64,000 nucleotides of DNA from Streptomyces sp. R33 (GTDB lineage: Bacteria > Actinomycetota > Actinomycetes > Streptomycetales > Streptomycetaceae). The stretch spans positions 7,806,001 through 7,870,000 of the forward strand of contig NZ_CP165727.1 in assembly GCF_041200175.1 (NCBI RefSeq), written 5' to 3'. Both the position numbers and the translations under genes were made by a program. A model generated the notes under the pieces. That model had not been told where the DNA came from. It saw only the letters and a program-made list of their open reading frames with translations, and made no database searches. The first letter of the stretch is position 1. Every line of letters begins with the position of its first letter. Positions 1 through 9,241 of the stretch are shown piece after piece.

Positions 1-17
1 ATCGGCCTGACACCGGC

Positions 18-34
18 GGGCGCTGCGAGCGCCC
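18..34. terminator. short GC-rich hairpin at the left edge
   Basis: Perfect 7-bp inverted repeat (gggcgct / agcgccc) around a 3-nt loop. It may terminate a gene that lies left of the window. There is no T-run, which is usual in high-GC actinomycetes, so the call rests on symmetry alone. Confidence 0.3.
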
Positions 35-109
35 CGCGTCTGTGCCAGTCGGCTGACCTGCCCGGCGAGGCGACACGTGGCCGTCGGGAGCCGTGGGAGG
101 CTCCGTTCC

Positions 110-1735
110 ATGACAGCCAAGGCACACCCGACATCCGCGGCCGGGTCGGCGAAGGGCGCACGGGGCGTCCTGCTCACGCTGGCGGCCGGCCAGTTCCTGA
201 TGGCCCTGGACAGCTCGGTCATGAACGTCTCGATCGCGACGGTGGCGGAGGACATCGGCACCACGGTCAGTGGCCTGCAGGGCGCGATCACCGCCTACAC
301 GCTGGTCATGGCGATGCTGATGATCAGCGGTGGCAAGGTCGGCGCCCTCGTCGGCCGCAGGCGGGCGTTCATGATCGGCTGCGTCATCTACGGCTGCGGA
401 TCCCTCACCACGTCACTCGCCCCGAACCTCACCGTCCTGCTGCTGGGCTGGTCGTTCCTGGAGGGCGTGGGAGCGGCGCTGATCATGCCGGCGATCGTGG
501 CGCTCGTCGCCTCGAACTTCGCCGTCGAGCGCCGGCCGGCCGCGTACGGGCTGGTCGCCGCCGCCGGAGCGGTGGCGATCGCGCTGGGACCGCTCATCGG
601 CGGCGTGGCGACGACGTTCTTCTCCTGGCGCTGGGTGTTCGCCGGAGAGGTTCTGGTCGTGCTGGCCATCCTGCTGTTCGGCCGCCGGGTCGCCGATGCG
701 CCCCCCGGTCACCGGCCGCGCATCGACGTCGTGGGCGCGGTCCTGTCCGCCCTGGGCATCGGGCTGTTCGTCTTCGGCGTGCTGCGCACGAGCGCATGGG
801 GCTGGTTCCAGCCCAAGGCCGGCGCACCGTCCTGGTTCCACCTCTCACCGGTCGTCTGGCTGATGATGGCCGGCCTCTTCCTCCTCTGGCTCTTCTTCCG
901 CTGGGAGAGACGTCTGGTCGCACGCGGGACGGAACCTCTCGTGGATCCGGAGCTCCTGGGCAATCGGCAGCTCACCGGCGGCCTGACGATGTTCTTCTTC
1001 CAGTACCTCGTACAAATGGGCGTGTTCTTCGTCGTCCCGCTCTACCTGTCCGTCGCCCTGGGCCTGTCCGCCATCAAGACGGGCATGCTGATCCTGCCGC
1101 TCTCCATCTCGCTGCTGGCCGCCGCGATCGGGATCCCCCGGTTCCGTCCGGACGCCTCACCGCGGCGTGTGGTGCGGCTCGGAGTGCTGCTGATGCTCGC
1201 CGGCGCCGTCGTCCTGCTGGCCGGCCTGGACGTGGATTCCGGTGCGGCCGTCGTCACCGTCCCGTTGCTGCTGATCGGACTGGGGATGGGGGCGCTGGCC
1301 TCACAGCTCGGAGCGGTCACCGTTTCGGCCGTCCCGGACGAGCAGAGTGCCGAGGTCGGCGGAATCCAGAACACCGTCACGAACCTCGGCGCGTCGATCG
1401 GTACCGCCGTCGCCGGGTCGATCCTCATCACCATGCTGACCGCGTCGTTCCTCACGACCATCGAGCAGAACCCGGCGATCCCGGACGAGGTCAAGAGCCA
1501 GGCGAACGTCCGACTCGCGGGAGGCGCCCCCTTCCTGTCGGACGCCCAGCTCACCGCGGCCCTCGAGGACGCCGGTGCGGAATCGGAGGTGACGCAGGCT
1601 GCACTCGACGCGAACGCCACCGCACGGATCGACGGCCTGCGGGCCGCCCTGGGGATCCTCGCCCTGGCCGCGCTGACGGCGCTCTTCTTCACCCAGCGCA
1701 TCCCCGTGACCCAGCCCGGGGCGGCGCGTCCCTGA
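110..1735 (+). CDS. DHA2-type MFS drug-efflux transporter
   Basis: A 541-residue, very hydrophobic protein with about 14 predicted membrane spans, the size and layout of the EmrB/QacA (DHA2) drug:proton antiporters. The first spans carry the family's opening signature (LMALDSSVMNVSIATV), and an MFS motif-A-like stretch with GGKVG and GRRRAF follows TM2. Family knowledge points to proton-driven export of a small toxic molecule or metabolite; the substrate cannot be read from sequence. ATG 110 is preferred over the in-frame GTG 77 because gggagg sits about 9 nt upstream of it. The gene ends 10 bp from the convergent membrane-protein gene. No regulator is adjacent. Confidence 0.88.
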   Translation: MTAKAHPTSAAGSAKGARGVLLTLAAGQFLMALDSSVMNVSIATVAEDIGTTVSGLQGAITAYTLVMAMLMISGGKVGALVGRRRAFMIGCVIYGCGSLTTSLAPNLTVLLLGWSFLEGVGAALIMPAIVALVASNFAVERRPAAYGLVAAAGAVAIALGPLIGGVATTFFSWRWVFAGEVLVVLAILLFGRRVADAPPGHRPRIDVVGAVLSALGIGLFVFGVLRTSAWGWFQPKAGAPSWFHLSPVVWLMMAGLFLLWLFFRWERRLVARGTEPLVDPELLGNRQLTGGLTMFFFQYLVQMGVFFVVPLYLSVALGLSAIKTGMLILPLSISLLAAAIGIPRFRPDASPRRVVRLGVLLMLAGAVVLLAGLDVDSGAAVVTVPLLLIGLGMGALASQLGAVTVSAVPDEQSAEVGGIQNTVTNLGASIGTAVAGSILITMLTASFLTTIEQNPAIPDEVKSQANVRLAGGAPFLSDAQLTAALEDAGAESEVTQAALDANATARIDGLRAALGILALAALTALFFTQRIPVTQPGAARP

Positions 1736-1745
1736 GCCCGGCGGC

Positions 1746-3059
1746 CTACACGGAACCCGGCGGTTTTCCCCCGGCCGTCGCGGTGCTCTCGGCGACCTCG
1801 GTGTCTTCGGCGATGAACTCCGCCACGGCAAGGGCGAAGAGGAGCGCGAGGGCGAGCCCCAGGACGACCCAGCCGGTCGGGTACGGCCACAGGACGAAAG
1901 CGAGGACGGCGGCCGCCACCAGGATCCACGTGATCCAGGCGCGGTGGCGGCCGACGAACGGGCCGACCGGGCCCGTACGCAGGCCGGCATGGTCGGCCGT
2001 GGCCCGGGTGGCCGCGATACCGGAGTGCCACAGCTGGCGGACCACCGTGGCACGGCGTCCCGGCCCCGAGAGCCAGGCGGCGAGTGCGAGCAGTACGCCG
2101 AGTACCACGACCATGCGGACAGTGGTCCGCAGGAGGCGGATCATCGCGTCGTAGATGGCACCGGCGGCCGGCTGGGAGACGGTGTCGGGGAGCGCGTTGA
2201 GATAGACCGTACGGAAGACCGTCAAGGCGATGCCCAGGATGAGCGCCGCAGCGGCGAAGCCGAGGGCTGCCGCGACCAGGCTACGGCGCCGGTGGGCTGC
2301 CAGCCAGACGCCCACGGCCGCGAGGATCACGGCGATGATCGGCAGCCACAGGCCGACGATCTCGAGCAGCCGGAAGCCGGTCTTGACCCGGCCGATGTCG
2401 TCCGACCGGAGAACGGTGAAGTCGGTGTGGATCTCGGGGATCTTGTCGGCGACGGTGAGCCCCGAGTCCACGAGCCGCTTCTTCACCTGTTCGATGACCG
2501 GGGCGAGATCCACGGTCACCGAGTCGTTCTTGATCTCCACGGCTCCCTCGTCGCTGCCGGTCAGCGCACGTACGAGGGAGGTGTGGATCGTGCGGTTCGC
2601 GCCGGTCCAGATGGTGGCGAAGGCATCCGACGCGACGACGTCCTGCGCCTTGTCGTGCACGAAGCTCCGGACCGCGCTCTCGAGGCCGTCGCCCAGCTTC
2701 CCCAGCCCCTTCTGCAGCAGCGGCCGGTCGTCCGGCGCCACGCCCTCGAGCAGGGCGGGCAGGTCGAGGTGTTCCATGACCGCGCCCGTGACCCGGTTCG
2801 CGGCGGCCGCCTGGACATCGGGGTTGGAGGCGAGCGGGGCCACGGTGGCGACGTAGCGGTCGGTGTCGCCCACGATGTCCGCCGTCCACGCGGCGACGAT
2901 GCCCAGGGGGGCCAGGACACAGCCGATGACGATCAGCAGGGCGGACAGGAAGGCGCGCAGCCTGTGCCGCGGCGGCGGGCGTTTCGCGGCCTCGCTCTCC
3001 AGCGTGGCAACCCGGGCCCGCAGTGCGGCGAGCTCGCCCTGGCTTTCGTCGTCCGGCAT
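1746..3059 (-). CDS. multispan membrane protein, function unknown
   Basis: 437 residues. A short charged N-terminal stretch (MPDDESQGELAALRARV, likely coiled-coil) precedes TM1. A long hydrophilic, presumably extracytoplasmic segment follows (about residues 55-210). Then come roughly four to six membrane spans toward the C-terminus. I do not recognise a catalytic motif; similar proteins in Streptomyces are annotated only as integral membrane proteins. ATG 3059 is chosen because aggag lies just upstream on this strand; an open frame extends further to 3263 but has no ribosome site. It is divergent from the SHOCT gene and convergent with the MFS gene. Confidence 0.75.
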   Translation of the reverse strand: MPDDESQGELAALRARVATLESEAAKRPPPRHRLRAFLSALLIVIGCVLAPLGIVAAWTADIVGDTDRYVATVAPLASNPDVQAAAANRVTGAVMEHLDLPALLEGVAPDDRPLLQKGLGKLGDGLESAVRSFVHDKAQDVVASDAFATIWTGANRTIHTSLVRALTGSDEGAVEIKNDSVTVDLAPVIEQVKKRLVDSGLTVADKIPEIHTDFTVLRSDDIGRVKTGFRLLEIVGLWLPIIAVILAAVGVWLAAHRRRSLVAAALGFAAAALILGIALTVFRTVYLNALPDTVSQPAAGAIYDAMIRLLRTTVRMVVVLGVLLALAAWLSGPGRRATVVRQLWHSGIAATRATADHAGLRTGPVGPFVGRHRAWITWILVAAAVLAFVLWPYPTGWVVLGLALALLFALAVAEFIAEDTEVAESTATAGGKPPGSV

Positions 3060-3306
3060 GGCAGGTCTCCTAGGGGTCGTATCCCAGGCAATCCCGGCGC
3101 CGTCGATCCGGCGAGCGGTGGTGACCCGACCGGGTGAGACCTGTCGATGCGATCCGTGGCCTGCGGTGCGGCCCGGCGGGACAGGGCGGCAGCGCCGATC
3201 CGAGAGGTACGGGGGAGAGCCGTACGGGGCCGCTCGACATGCGGAACGCAGTGGGCGAGCCAATACTGCTGATCGCGGGCATCGGGCCCGCCCGAAGGAG
3301 GCATCC

Positions 3307-3711
3307 GTGGACGACGACTACCCGGCGCTGAGCATCTTCTGGTCCATGCTCTGGTTCTTCCTGTGGATCATGTGGCTGTTCCTGCTGTTCAAGATCATCA
3401 CGGACATCTTCCGCGACCACGAGATGAGCGGCTGGGCCAAGGCGGGCTGGCTGATCTTCGTCATCGTGCTGCCGTTCCTCGGCGTTCTGGTGTACGTCAT
3501 CGCCCGCGGCAAGGGCATGACCCAGCGGGACGTCAAGCAGGCCAAGGAGAACGAGGCCGCCTTGCAGAACTACATCCGCGAGACGGCGGGCACCGCTCCG
3601 GCCGGCGGATCGGGCGGCGCGGACGAGCTGGCCAAGCTGGCCGAGCTCAAGGCCAAGGGTGCGCTCACCGAGGAGGAGTTCCAGCAGGCCAAGACGAAGC
3701 TGCTGACCTGA
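3307..3711 (+). CDS. PLDc_N / SHOCT-domain small membrane protein
   Basis: 134 residues starting at a GTG preceded by gaaggag with 6-nt spacing. Residues about 8-60 form two membrane helices typical of the phospholipase-D nuclease N-terminal (PLDc_N) domain, ending in a positively charged ARGKGM segment. The last 30 residues (DELAKLAELKAKGALTEEEF) are a SHOCT short C-terminal domain, usually an oligomerisation or interaction module. This architecture is common in actinomycetes, often in stress-linked loci; the precise role is unknown. Its 3' end overlaps the convergent CPBP protease gene by 47 bp. Confidence 0.85.
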   Translation: MDDDYPALSIFWSMLWFFLWIMWLFLLFKIITDIFRDHEMSGWAKAGWLIFVIVLPFLGVLVYVIARGKGMTQRDVKQAKENEAALQNYIRETAGTAPAGGSGGADELAKLAELKAKGALTEEEFQQAKTKLLT

Positions 3712-4801
3712 CGGCGTCCCGGACCGGCAGCGTGAGCTGGTGGTCCGGGCTGCGGCTCTCGACGCCGTACCGGGCGCCGAGTTTCGAGATCAGCAGGCAG
3801 TAGGCGGGCGCGCACACCAGCTCGAGGACGAGCGCCTGCCACGGGGCGTCCGCTGCGGTTCCGGAATCGGCCAGTTGCCCCAGCGCGAGCGCCGTGCCGT
3901 AGGACAGCACGTTGTTCGCCGTGTGGATCGCGATCACGGCCTCCAGCCCGCCCGTACGGATGACGAGCCAGCCCCACCACACCGCGGAGTAGAAGAGCAG
4001 CGCGAACCCCGACCACGCACCGAACCCGTGGGCGAGCGCGAAGAGCAGCGAGGCCACGACGATCCCCGGCCAGGGCGAACGGAGGAAGCCGCCGAAGAAC
4101 TGGGCGAGCCAGCCCCGGAAGACGAACTCCTCGGCCGCGGCCTGGAAGGGAACCAACCCCAGGAACACCGCCGAGCCGAGCAGCAGCGGCAGCCATCCGG
4201 GGAACTCGCCCGCGAGGCTCTCCGGGCCGTCCTCCACCCAGCCCCAGAGCACGAGAGCCCCCATCTGAAGGGCCATCAGGGGGAATGCCACCGCAGCACA
4301 GCGGGCGAGCCAGCGCCAGCGCAGCCGCCCCAGGACGGAAACCACCGTTCCGGCGGGGCGGCGGCCGCACGCACGGACCGCCAGCAGGACGACGGGTATG
4401 CCGACCGCCAGGGCGACGAGCCCCATGGCCTCGTCCGCCAGCGGGTCGGACAGCACCCGGTCACCCCCGTCGGGGGCGAGCTTCAGGCCCAGTGCGTGGC
4501 CGATGGCCATGCCGGCCACGGTCACGGCTATGAGGCCCACCGCCAGGAGGACCGTGACGAGGAGGACCTCGCCGAGACGCCCGAGTGCACCCTGCCGCCC
4601 GTTCCTCGCCTGCTCGTGGTACAGCGAACCGGCCGGCGCGGCCACGAGGGCGGGCGGTTGGACGTACCCGGCAGGGGGAGCGGGCCGGCCCTGCGGCGGG
4701 GCCCAGGGGGCCGCGCCGGCGGAAGGGTTGCCGTCGGCCCACACCTGGGCGTTCGCATCGGCCGGAGTGAACCGGCCGTCCGGATGGGGAGTCTCTGACA
4801 C
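3665..4801 (-). CDS. CPBP-family intramembrane metalloprotease
   Basis: 378 residues. The N-terminal 70 residues are Pro/Ala/Gly-rich and cytoplasmic-looking; then come about eight membrane spans. The CPBP/Abi (CAAX protease and bacteriocin-processing) motifs are present in order: EEFVFR at 224-229, a histidine at 258 in LAHGFG, and IHTANN at 292-297. These glutamates, histidines and asparagine are the expected metal and catalytic positions, so the enzyme looks intact. Family members cleave substrates within membranes or confer self-immunity; the substrate here is unknown. Translation starts at GTG 4801, with gaagg about 12 nt upstream. The stop lies inside the convergent SHOCT gene. Confidence 0.85.
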   Translation of the reverse strand: MSETPHPDGRFTPADANAQVWADGNPSAGAAPWAPPQGRPAPPAGYVQPPALVAAPAGSLYHEQARNGRQGALGRLGEVLLVTVLLAVGLIAVTVAGMAIGHALGLKLAPDGGDRVLSDPLADEAMGLVALAVGIPVVLLAVRACGRRPAGTVVSVLGRLRWRWLARCAAVAFPLMALQMGALVLWGWVEDGPESLAGEFPGWLPLLLGSAVFLGLVPFQAAAEEFVFRGWLAQFFGGFLRSPWPGIVVASLLFALAHGFGAWSGFALLFYSAVWWGWLVIRTGGLEAVIAIHTANNVLSYGTALALGQLADSGTAADAPWQALVLELVCAPAYCLLISKLGARYGVESRSPDHQLTLPVRDAVRSAASSWPAGTPPR

Positions 4802-5202
4802 GGGTACCGCCCGCCTTCTTCCCGTTCGACTGTCTGCGCGCCCATTCGATCACGTGTGCGTCGCCCTCGTGTCCTCCTCCACCGGGCGTGCTTCGGCACG
4901 GTGGCCCCGACCCCGGACCGGCGTCGGCACCTGACACCTCAGGGTGACGTCGGAGCCGGCCGGAGTGATCTCTTTCGGGGAGACCGCCACGGTCACACCG
5001 TCGGCTTTCGCGGCCCCGCCGGCATCTTCCTGCGGCTGCCTGCCGGTCCTTGAACTGGCCGTACACGAGAAGGCGAGGAACGGCTGCGCCGGTGACGGGA
5101 ATTCAGGCCCTACCGGCCGGTATCGGACCGTGTTCCGCCCGGGTTTGATAGGAGTTGGCGTAACGGCGCGCGCCAGTACATCTGAGCGAGAAGGGCACGA
5201 TC
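4802..5202. other. 401-bp intergenic region, no gene seen
   Basis: Divergent spacer between the CPBP protease gene and the small Cys/His gene, so it must hold promoters for both. The only clear structure is a perfect 12-bp palindrome, taccggccggta, at 5111-5122, about 80 bp before the small gene. It could be an operator but is made of common GC-rich steps. Open frames here do not look protein-like. Confidence 0.4.
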
Positions 5203-5376
5203 ATGCTGGAGTTTCCCAAGCCGCGAGCCCTGGTGTGCTCGTACTGCCAGGCCGGCCCGAAGGACGGCACGGCCCGGACCCTGTCGGCCGAGGCCGGCAT
5301 ACTGACGGTCACCTGGCACACCGCGTCCTGCCCGCACTACGCGGCGGACCGCATCCTCGCCGACAAACGCATCTGA
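5203..5376 (+). CDS. 57-residue Cys/His-rich small protein
   Basis: ATG 5203 follows the purine-rich gagcgagaaggg. The 57-residue product carries a CSYC pair at residues 12-15 and a second group WHTASCPHY near residue 40, so Cys-x2-Cys plus a later Cys/His cluster could bind one zinc ion. Codon third positions are almost all G/C, as in real genes here. The short hydrophilic sequence has no signal peptide, so it is presumably cytoplasmic. I do not recognise a family. It is downstream of a 400-bp spacer and convergent with the beta-propeller gene. Confidence 0.6.
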   Translation: MLEFPKPRALVCSYCQAGPKDGTARTLSAEAGILTVTWHTASCPHYAADRILADKRI

Positions 5377-5488
5377 CCCGCCGCCGGCCCTACGGGCTGC
5401 TGTCAGGCCCTGCCGATGGCATCGCGGATGAGGTCGGCAGCGGGCTCGGGAGCAGTTGCTCCTGCCGTGCGTACGCGTCGAACCGCCG

Positions 5489-6502
5489 TCAGCCGAGGCG
5501 CGTCGGCGAGGAGGCCGCCGGGGTCAGGATGCGGGGGGCGCCCGTGCCGTCCGCCGGGACCGTCCACAGATCGGTGGTGTCCGCCCGGCCCTCTGCGGGC
5601 AGGGCGTAGGCCAGGGTGCGGTCGTCGAGCCAGACGGCCTGGTCGTCCACGCTCCGCTTCTCCGCGAGCGGCGTCTCGCGCAGCGTCCCCAGGTCCAGTA
5701 CGTGCTCGCGCCACAGCGAAGCGCCGCGCGCGACGCGCTTCTTGTACGCGACCCGCGTCTCGTCCGGGGACAGGGACGGACACTCGACGTTCTGGGCGAG
5801 GGTGGTGACGCTGCGCCGCGAGACCGAGCCCTTCACCAGGTACGTCTGGCCGGCGGTGCCGAGGGTGGCGTAGAAGGTGTCGTCGTCCTTGGAGAAGGTG
5901 ACGCCCCAGAAGTTCACGTCGCCCGAGGTGTACGGCCGGCCGTCCAGCTGGATGGAGAACTTCTCCAGGTCCGGTTCGATCGCCCCCGTACGGGTGTCCA
6001 CGATCGCGGTGCGCGTGGAGAAGAACGCGGCGCCGTACGACTCGCCGGAGACGAACACCGTCCAGGCGACGAAGTGGCCGGTCGGCGAGACCCGGGCCCG
6101 GGAGGGGGTGCCCGCGAGCGGGAAGCTGCGCAGCGTACGCAGGGCCGAGTCGACGATGAGGGCCCGGTTGTCCTGGGCGAGCGCGCCCGGAGTGGAGTTC
6201 AGGCACAGGCCGGTGCCGGCGGCCGCGTGGAAGCGCCGGCAAGTGAGCTGCGACGCGGTGCGCTCGGCTTGGGGCGACTGCCCCGGGACCGAGACGAGCG
6301 CCCCGCGGTCCGGGCCCTGCGCGCCGTTGAGGAAGGCGAGCCGGTCCTGCCGCCCGAGCGTGACCGGGCCCTGGGCGACCTTCGGATCCCCCTCGTGCGT
6401 CTGCTCGGCCCGGGCGGCGGCGCGCAGCACCAGCGCGGTGCCGAGGCCCCCGAGGAGAAGCACGGCCACGGCGAGTACGAGCAGCCGGCGTGAGCGGGTC
6501 AT
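5489..6502 (-). CDS. secreted or membrane-anchored TolB-like beta-propeller protein
   Basis: 337 residues with one N-terminal hydrophobic helix after MTRSRR (signal anchor). The rest is extracytoplasmic with repeated blade-like strands: FVAWTVF, WGVTFSKDDDTFYATLG, CPSLSPDETRVAYKK and DDQAVWLDDRTLAYALP. These Asp/Ser-rich 'SPDE.RVAY' turns are typical of TolB/WD40-like propellers. ATG 6502 overlaps the stop of the upstream MFS gene by 4 bp, so the two are translationally coupled. The role is probably a scaffold or sensor outside the membrane serving the transporter; that is inference. Confidence 0.8.
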   Translation of the reverse strand: MTRSRRLLVLAVAVLLLGGLGTALVLRAAARAEQTHEGDPKVAQGPVTLGRQDRLAFLNGAQGPDRGALVSVPGQSPQAERTASQLTCRRFHAAAGTGLCLNSTPGALAQDNRALIVDSALRTLRSFPLAGTPSRARVSPTGHFVAWTVFVSGESYGAAFFSTRTAIVDTRTGAIEPDLEKFSIQLDGRPYTSGDVNFWGVTFSKDDDTFYATLGTAGQTYLVKGSVSRRSVTTLAQNVECPSLSPDETRVAYKKRVARGASLWREHVLDLGTLRETPLAEKRSVDDQAVWLDDRTLAYALPAEGRADTTDLWTVPADGTGAPRILTPAASSPTRLG

Positions 6503-7845
6503 CGGGTTCCTCGGGGGTGTCGGGCCGGTTCGGCAGCGGCTTCGGGCGCCGCCGGGCGGAGTACGAAGCCGGCGACGGCCGCGCAGCAGCACAGACCGGC
6601 CGCGGCGGCGGTGAGCGCGGGGCCGGCGCCCCAGAGGGTCCAGGCGGCGCCGAACGCGAGCGAGCAGCCGAAGCGGGCCAGCGCCTGGCTGGTACCGACC
6701 ACGGCGAGGCCGGTGGCCCGCAGCTTCGCGGGGACGGTCGCGCCGACGGCGGCGGGCAGGACCCCGTCGGTCGCGGCGTAGAACAGGCCGTGCAGTACGA
6801 GGACCAGGTACGGGAGGGCCGGCCAGTGCGGGGCCCACAACAGCAGCCCGTACCCGGCCAGCAGGAGGGCGTGCCCGGCGAGGAACACGGTACGGCGGCC
6901 GATCCGGTCGGCCAGGGCGCCGGCCGGCACCGCCAGCAGCAGGAACACCGCGGCGGTGCCCAGGGGGAGCAGCGGGAACCACTGCTCGCGGATGCCCGTG
7001 CGGTCCTGGAGCAGCAGGTAGAGGAAGGCGTCGCTGACGGTGGTCAGGCCCAGCAGGGCGGCGCAGAGCGCGAGGGCGCGCAGCCGGGGCAGCCGCAGCA
7101 GGGCCACCGCCTCCCGCAGGTTCACGGCGGCGGGCTCGGGGGAGTCCGGCTTCGCCGTGCCGGGATCCTCCGCGGCAGGCCCCCCGGTCGGCTCGAGGCC
7201 CGCGCCCGACGGGACGAACAGCATGAGCACCACGACGCCGAGCACGGCGACGCACGCGCTGACGCCGAAGACGGCGTCGTACCCGCCCACCGCCATGTTC
7301 AGGATGAAGAAGGCGGCGAGCGGGCCGAGCAGCGCCCCGGTGGTGTCCATGGCGCGGTGGACGCCGAACGCACGGCCCTGTAACCCGGCAGGTGTGGAGA
7401 GGGAGATCAGTGCGTCGCGCGGGGCGGTGCGCAGACCCTTGCCGGTCCGTTCCAGGGCGAGGACGACGCCCACCGGGCCCAGGGTGTGCGCGAGTAGCAG
7501 CAGTGGTTTGCACAGTGCGGACAGCCCGTAGCCGATGCCCGCGATCAGCTTGTGGTTGCGGACCCGGTCGGCGAGGTGGCCGCCGGTCAGCTGCACCAGC
7601 GCACTCACCCCGTTGTAGACGCCGTCGAGCGCGCCGAAGCCGAGCGGGCTCAGCCCCAGTCCGGCGACCAGGTACAGGGGCAGCACCGCGGTGACCATCT
7701 CGGAGGAGACGTCGGTGATCAGGCTGACCGTTCCCAGCGCGAGGACGGCCGAGGCGACTGCGGGGGCCCGGACGGACCTGCCGTCCGGTGCCGTCTCCGG
7801 TGCGGTCTTCGCGCCGGCGGGCGCGGAGCGGTCCGCGAGGTACAT
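6499..7845 (-). CDS. MFS transporter, contains a TTA codon
   Basis: 448 residues with about 12 membrane spans. The MFS motif-A loop after TM2 reads GGHLADRVRNHK, and GALADRIGRRT occurs in the central loop. The start at ATG 7845 has gggag nearby; an open frame reaches 7920 without a better site. Codon 155 is TTA (7381-7383 on the top strand), a rare leucine codon in streptomycetes that needs the bldA tRNA. The gene is coupled by ATGA to the beta-propeller gene downstream. A short inverted repeat (ggttg, 7-nt gap, caacc) at 7907-7923 lies upstream and may be a regulator site. Substrate unknown. Confidence 0.87.
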   Translation of the reverse strand: MYLADRSAPAGAKTAPETAPDGRSVRAPAVASAVLALGTVSLITDVSSEMVTAVLPLYLVAGLGLSPLGFGALDGVYNGVSALVQLTGGHLADRVRNHKLIAGIGYGLSALCKPLLLLAHTLGPVGVVLALERTGKGLRTAPRDALISLSTPAGLQGRAFGVHRAMDTTGALLGPLAAFFILNMAVGGYDAVFGVSACVAVLGVVVLMLFVPSGAGLEPTGGPAAEDPGTAKPDSPEPAAVNLREAVALLRLPRLRALALCAALLGLTTVSDAFLYLLLQDRTGIREQWFPLLPLGTAAVFLLLAVPAGALADRIGRRTVFLAGHALLLAGYGLLLWAPHWPALPYLVLVLHGLFYAATDGVLPAAVGATVPAKLRATGLAVVGTSQALARFGCSLAFGAAWTLWGAGPALTAAAAGLCCCAAVAGFVLRPAAPEAAAEPARHPRGTR

Positions 7846-7959
7846 GCTCTCGAGCTCCCGGTGCCGACGGTCTGAGTCACTCGTACGTGTGAGTGAAACC
7901 CTAGTGGTTGTACGGACCAACCGGGCGGCGTACGGCCCGATTCGGCCCGGTGGGGCGGC

Positions 7960-8832
7960 TCAGCCCTGCCTGCTGCTCTCGTCGCGCAGCCAGGTGGAGA
8001 AGTCCCCGGTCCGGATGGCCTTGCGGGCTCCCCGGCGGGCGGCGAGGGCCGCCACGACGAACACGACGACCCCGGGGAGCAGGCTCGGCCGGTCCCTGAG
8101 TAGGGCGCGCAGGTCGCCCGTACCGGTGCGCGCGGACGGCGCACGCGCCCCCTCCGGGCTCCCGGCCGCCTCCGCCGCCTGGAAACGCTCCAGCTCGGCG
8201 GACGAGGTCGCCGCCCTGACGCGCCGCCTGATCAAGTCGCCCCAGGTGCGCGGCGGATGCACCACGACCCGGGCCGCCTCGACCACGCGCCGCTCCTGCG
8301 GCCCGAACGCGAGGGACGCCGCCAGGTCGTCGGCCATCAGCGGGGGCAGCGCGGCGATCCGCTCGTGCCCCGGCTCGGACACCGCGATGACGCCGCGCCC
8401 GAACAGCCCCTCGCGGACGGCGGGCAGCCGCTGCCAGACCCGGTAGTACGCCCGGACCGGCCAGGCGCACCCGGAGAGCGGGATGTCGCGGCCGGGGGCC
8501 GCGGCGAGGAGGTCCGCACTGGCGGCGAGGGCGCCGGCCAGCGCCCGTACGCCGGCCGCTCCGAACTCCACGTCGGCGTCCACGTACAGGCGGGGGAAAC
8601 CCCGCGCGTGCTCGTCCCCGACCCGAAGTGCCGTGTGCTTGGAGGGAGTCGGTATCTCCACCACGCGGACGCGGGGGCCCCGCGCGCCCGCCACCGCGGC
8701 GGTGTCGTCCGTACAGCCGTTGCACACCACGACGATGTCGGGCCCGGAGTCCGGGCCGTCGGCCAGGAGCGCGTCGAGGAGCCGGCCGATGACCCGGCCC
8801 TCGTTGTGGGCCGGGATCACGATGCTGGTCAC
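7960..8832 (-). CDS. family 2 glycosyltransferase with C-terminal membrane helix
   Basis: 290 residues. The N-terminus (TSIVIPAHNEG) is the nucleotide-binding strand of GT-A family 2 enzymes. The metal-binding DxD appears as YVDADVEFG, and an acceptor-region histidine/proline stretch follows near 215. A hydrophobic segment near the C-terminus (LLPGVVVFVVAALAA) suggests membrane association. The role is transfer of a sugar in surface-polysaccharide assembly, inferred from family and location. GTG 8832 is chosen as the codon immediately before the GT-A strand; GTG 8847 is possible and neither has a strong ribosome site. It is divergent from the polysaccharide operon across a 409-bp spacer. Confidence 0.8.
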   Translation of the reverse strand: MTSIVIPAHNEGRVIGRLLDALLADGPDSGPDIVVVCNGCTDDTAAVAGARGPRVRVVEIPTPSKHTALRVGDEHARGFPRLYVDADVEFGAAGVRALAGALAASADLLAAAPGRDIPLSGCAWPVRAYYRVWQRLPAVREGLFGRGVIAVSEPGHERIAALPPLMADDLAASLAFGPQERRVVEAARVVVHPPRTWGDLIRRRVRAATSSAELERFQAAEAAGSPEGARAPSARTGTGDLRALLRDRPSLLPGVVVFVVAALAARRGARKAIRTGDFSTWLRDESSRQG

Positions 8833-9241
8833 CCCGGAAGTATGCACGCTCGAACAGCCGACCCGACCGTTTCCTCCAACTCTCCCCGGGGGTAGTCCCG
8901 GTGGTCTAGATTGAACGCAGCCGACCGGATTCGGCGTGCTTCGGCGACGCTGAAATCCAACCGGAGCAAGGCAGTTGGGGAAATACGGGTTCGGCGGCCT
9001 GGGGGAACGGGCCGCGTGCCCGTGGCCGGACCGGCGAGGGGTGCCGGGCGGCCGGGGGGCGGAAAGTACGTCGCAACACGTAGGGCATCGGTCGTGGGGG
9101 GCCATCACCGTTGGGCAGGTCACGCACGGGGCGCGCATGCGCCCCGGCGCCGGCCGTCGGCGGCACCCCCTTCCTTCGCACGCGTCCCGGCCATGGGTTG
9201 TCGATACGCCCACGGGCGTGCGCGGAAGGAAAAGGAACGCT
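8833..9241. promoter_or_regulatory. 409-bp divergent control region of the polysaccharide locus
   Basis: It separates the leftmost glycosyltransferase from the amino-sugar operon and contains no convincing gene. TAGATT at 8907-8912 fits the TAnnnT form of a -10 hexamer for the rightward operon, but no good -35 is seen, so it is only a candidate. The long leader (about 330 nt from there to the start codon) leaves room for post-transcriptional control. A strong purine-rich ribosome site is at its right end. Confidence 0.4.
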
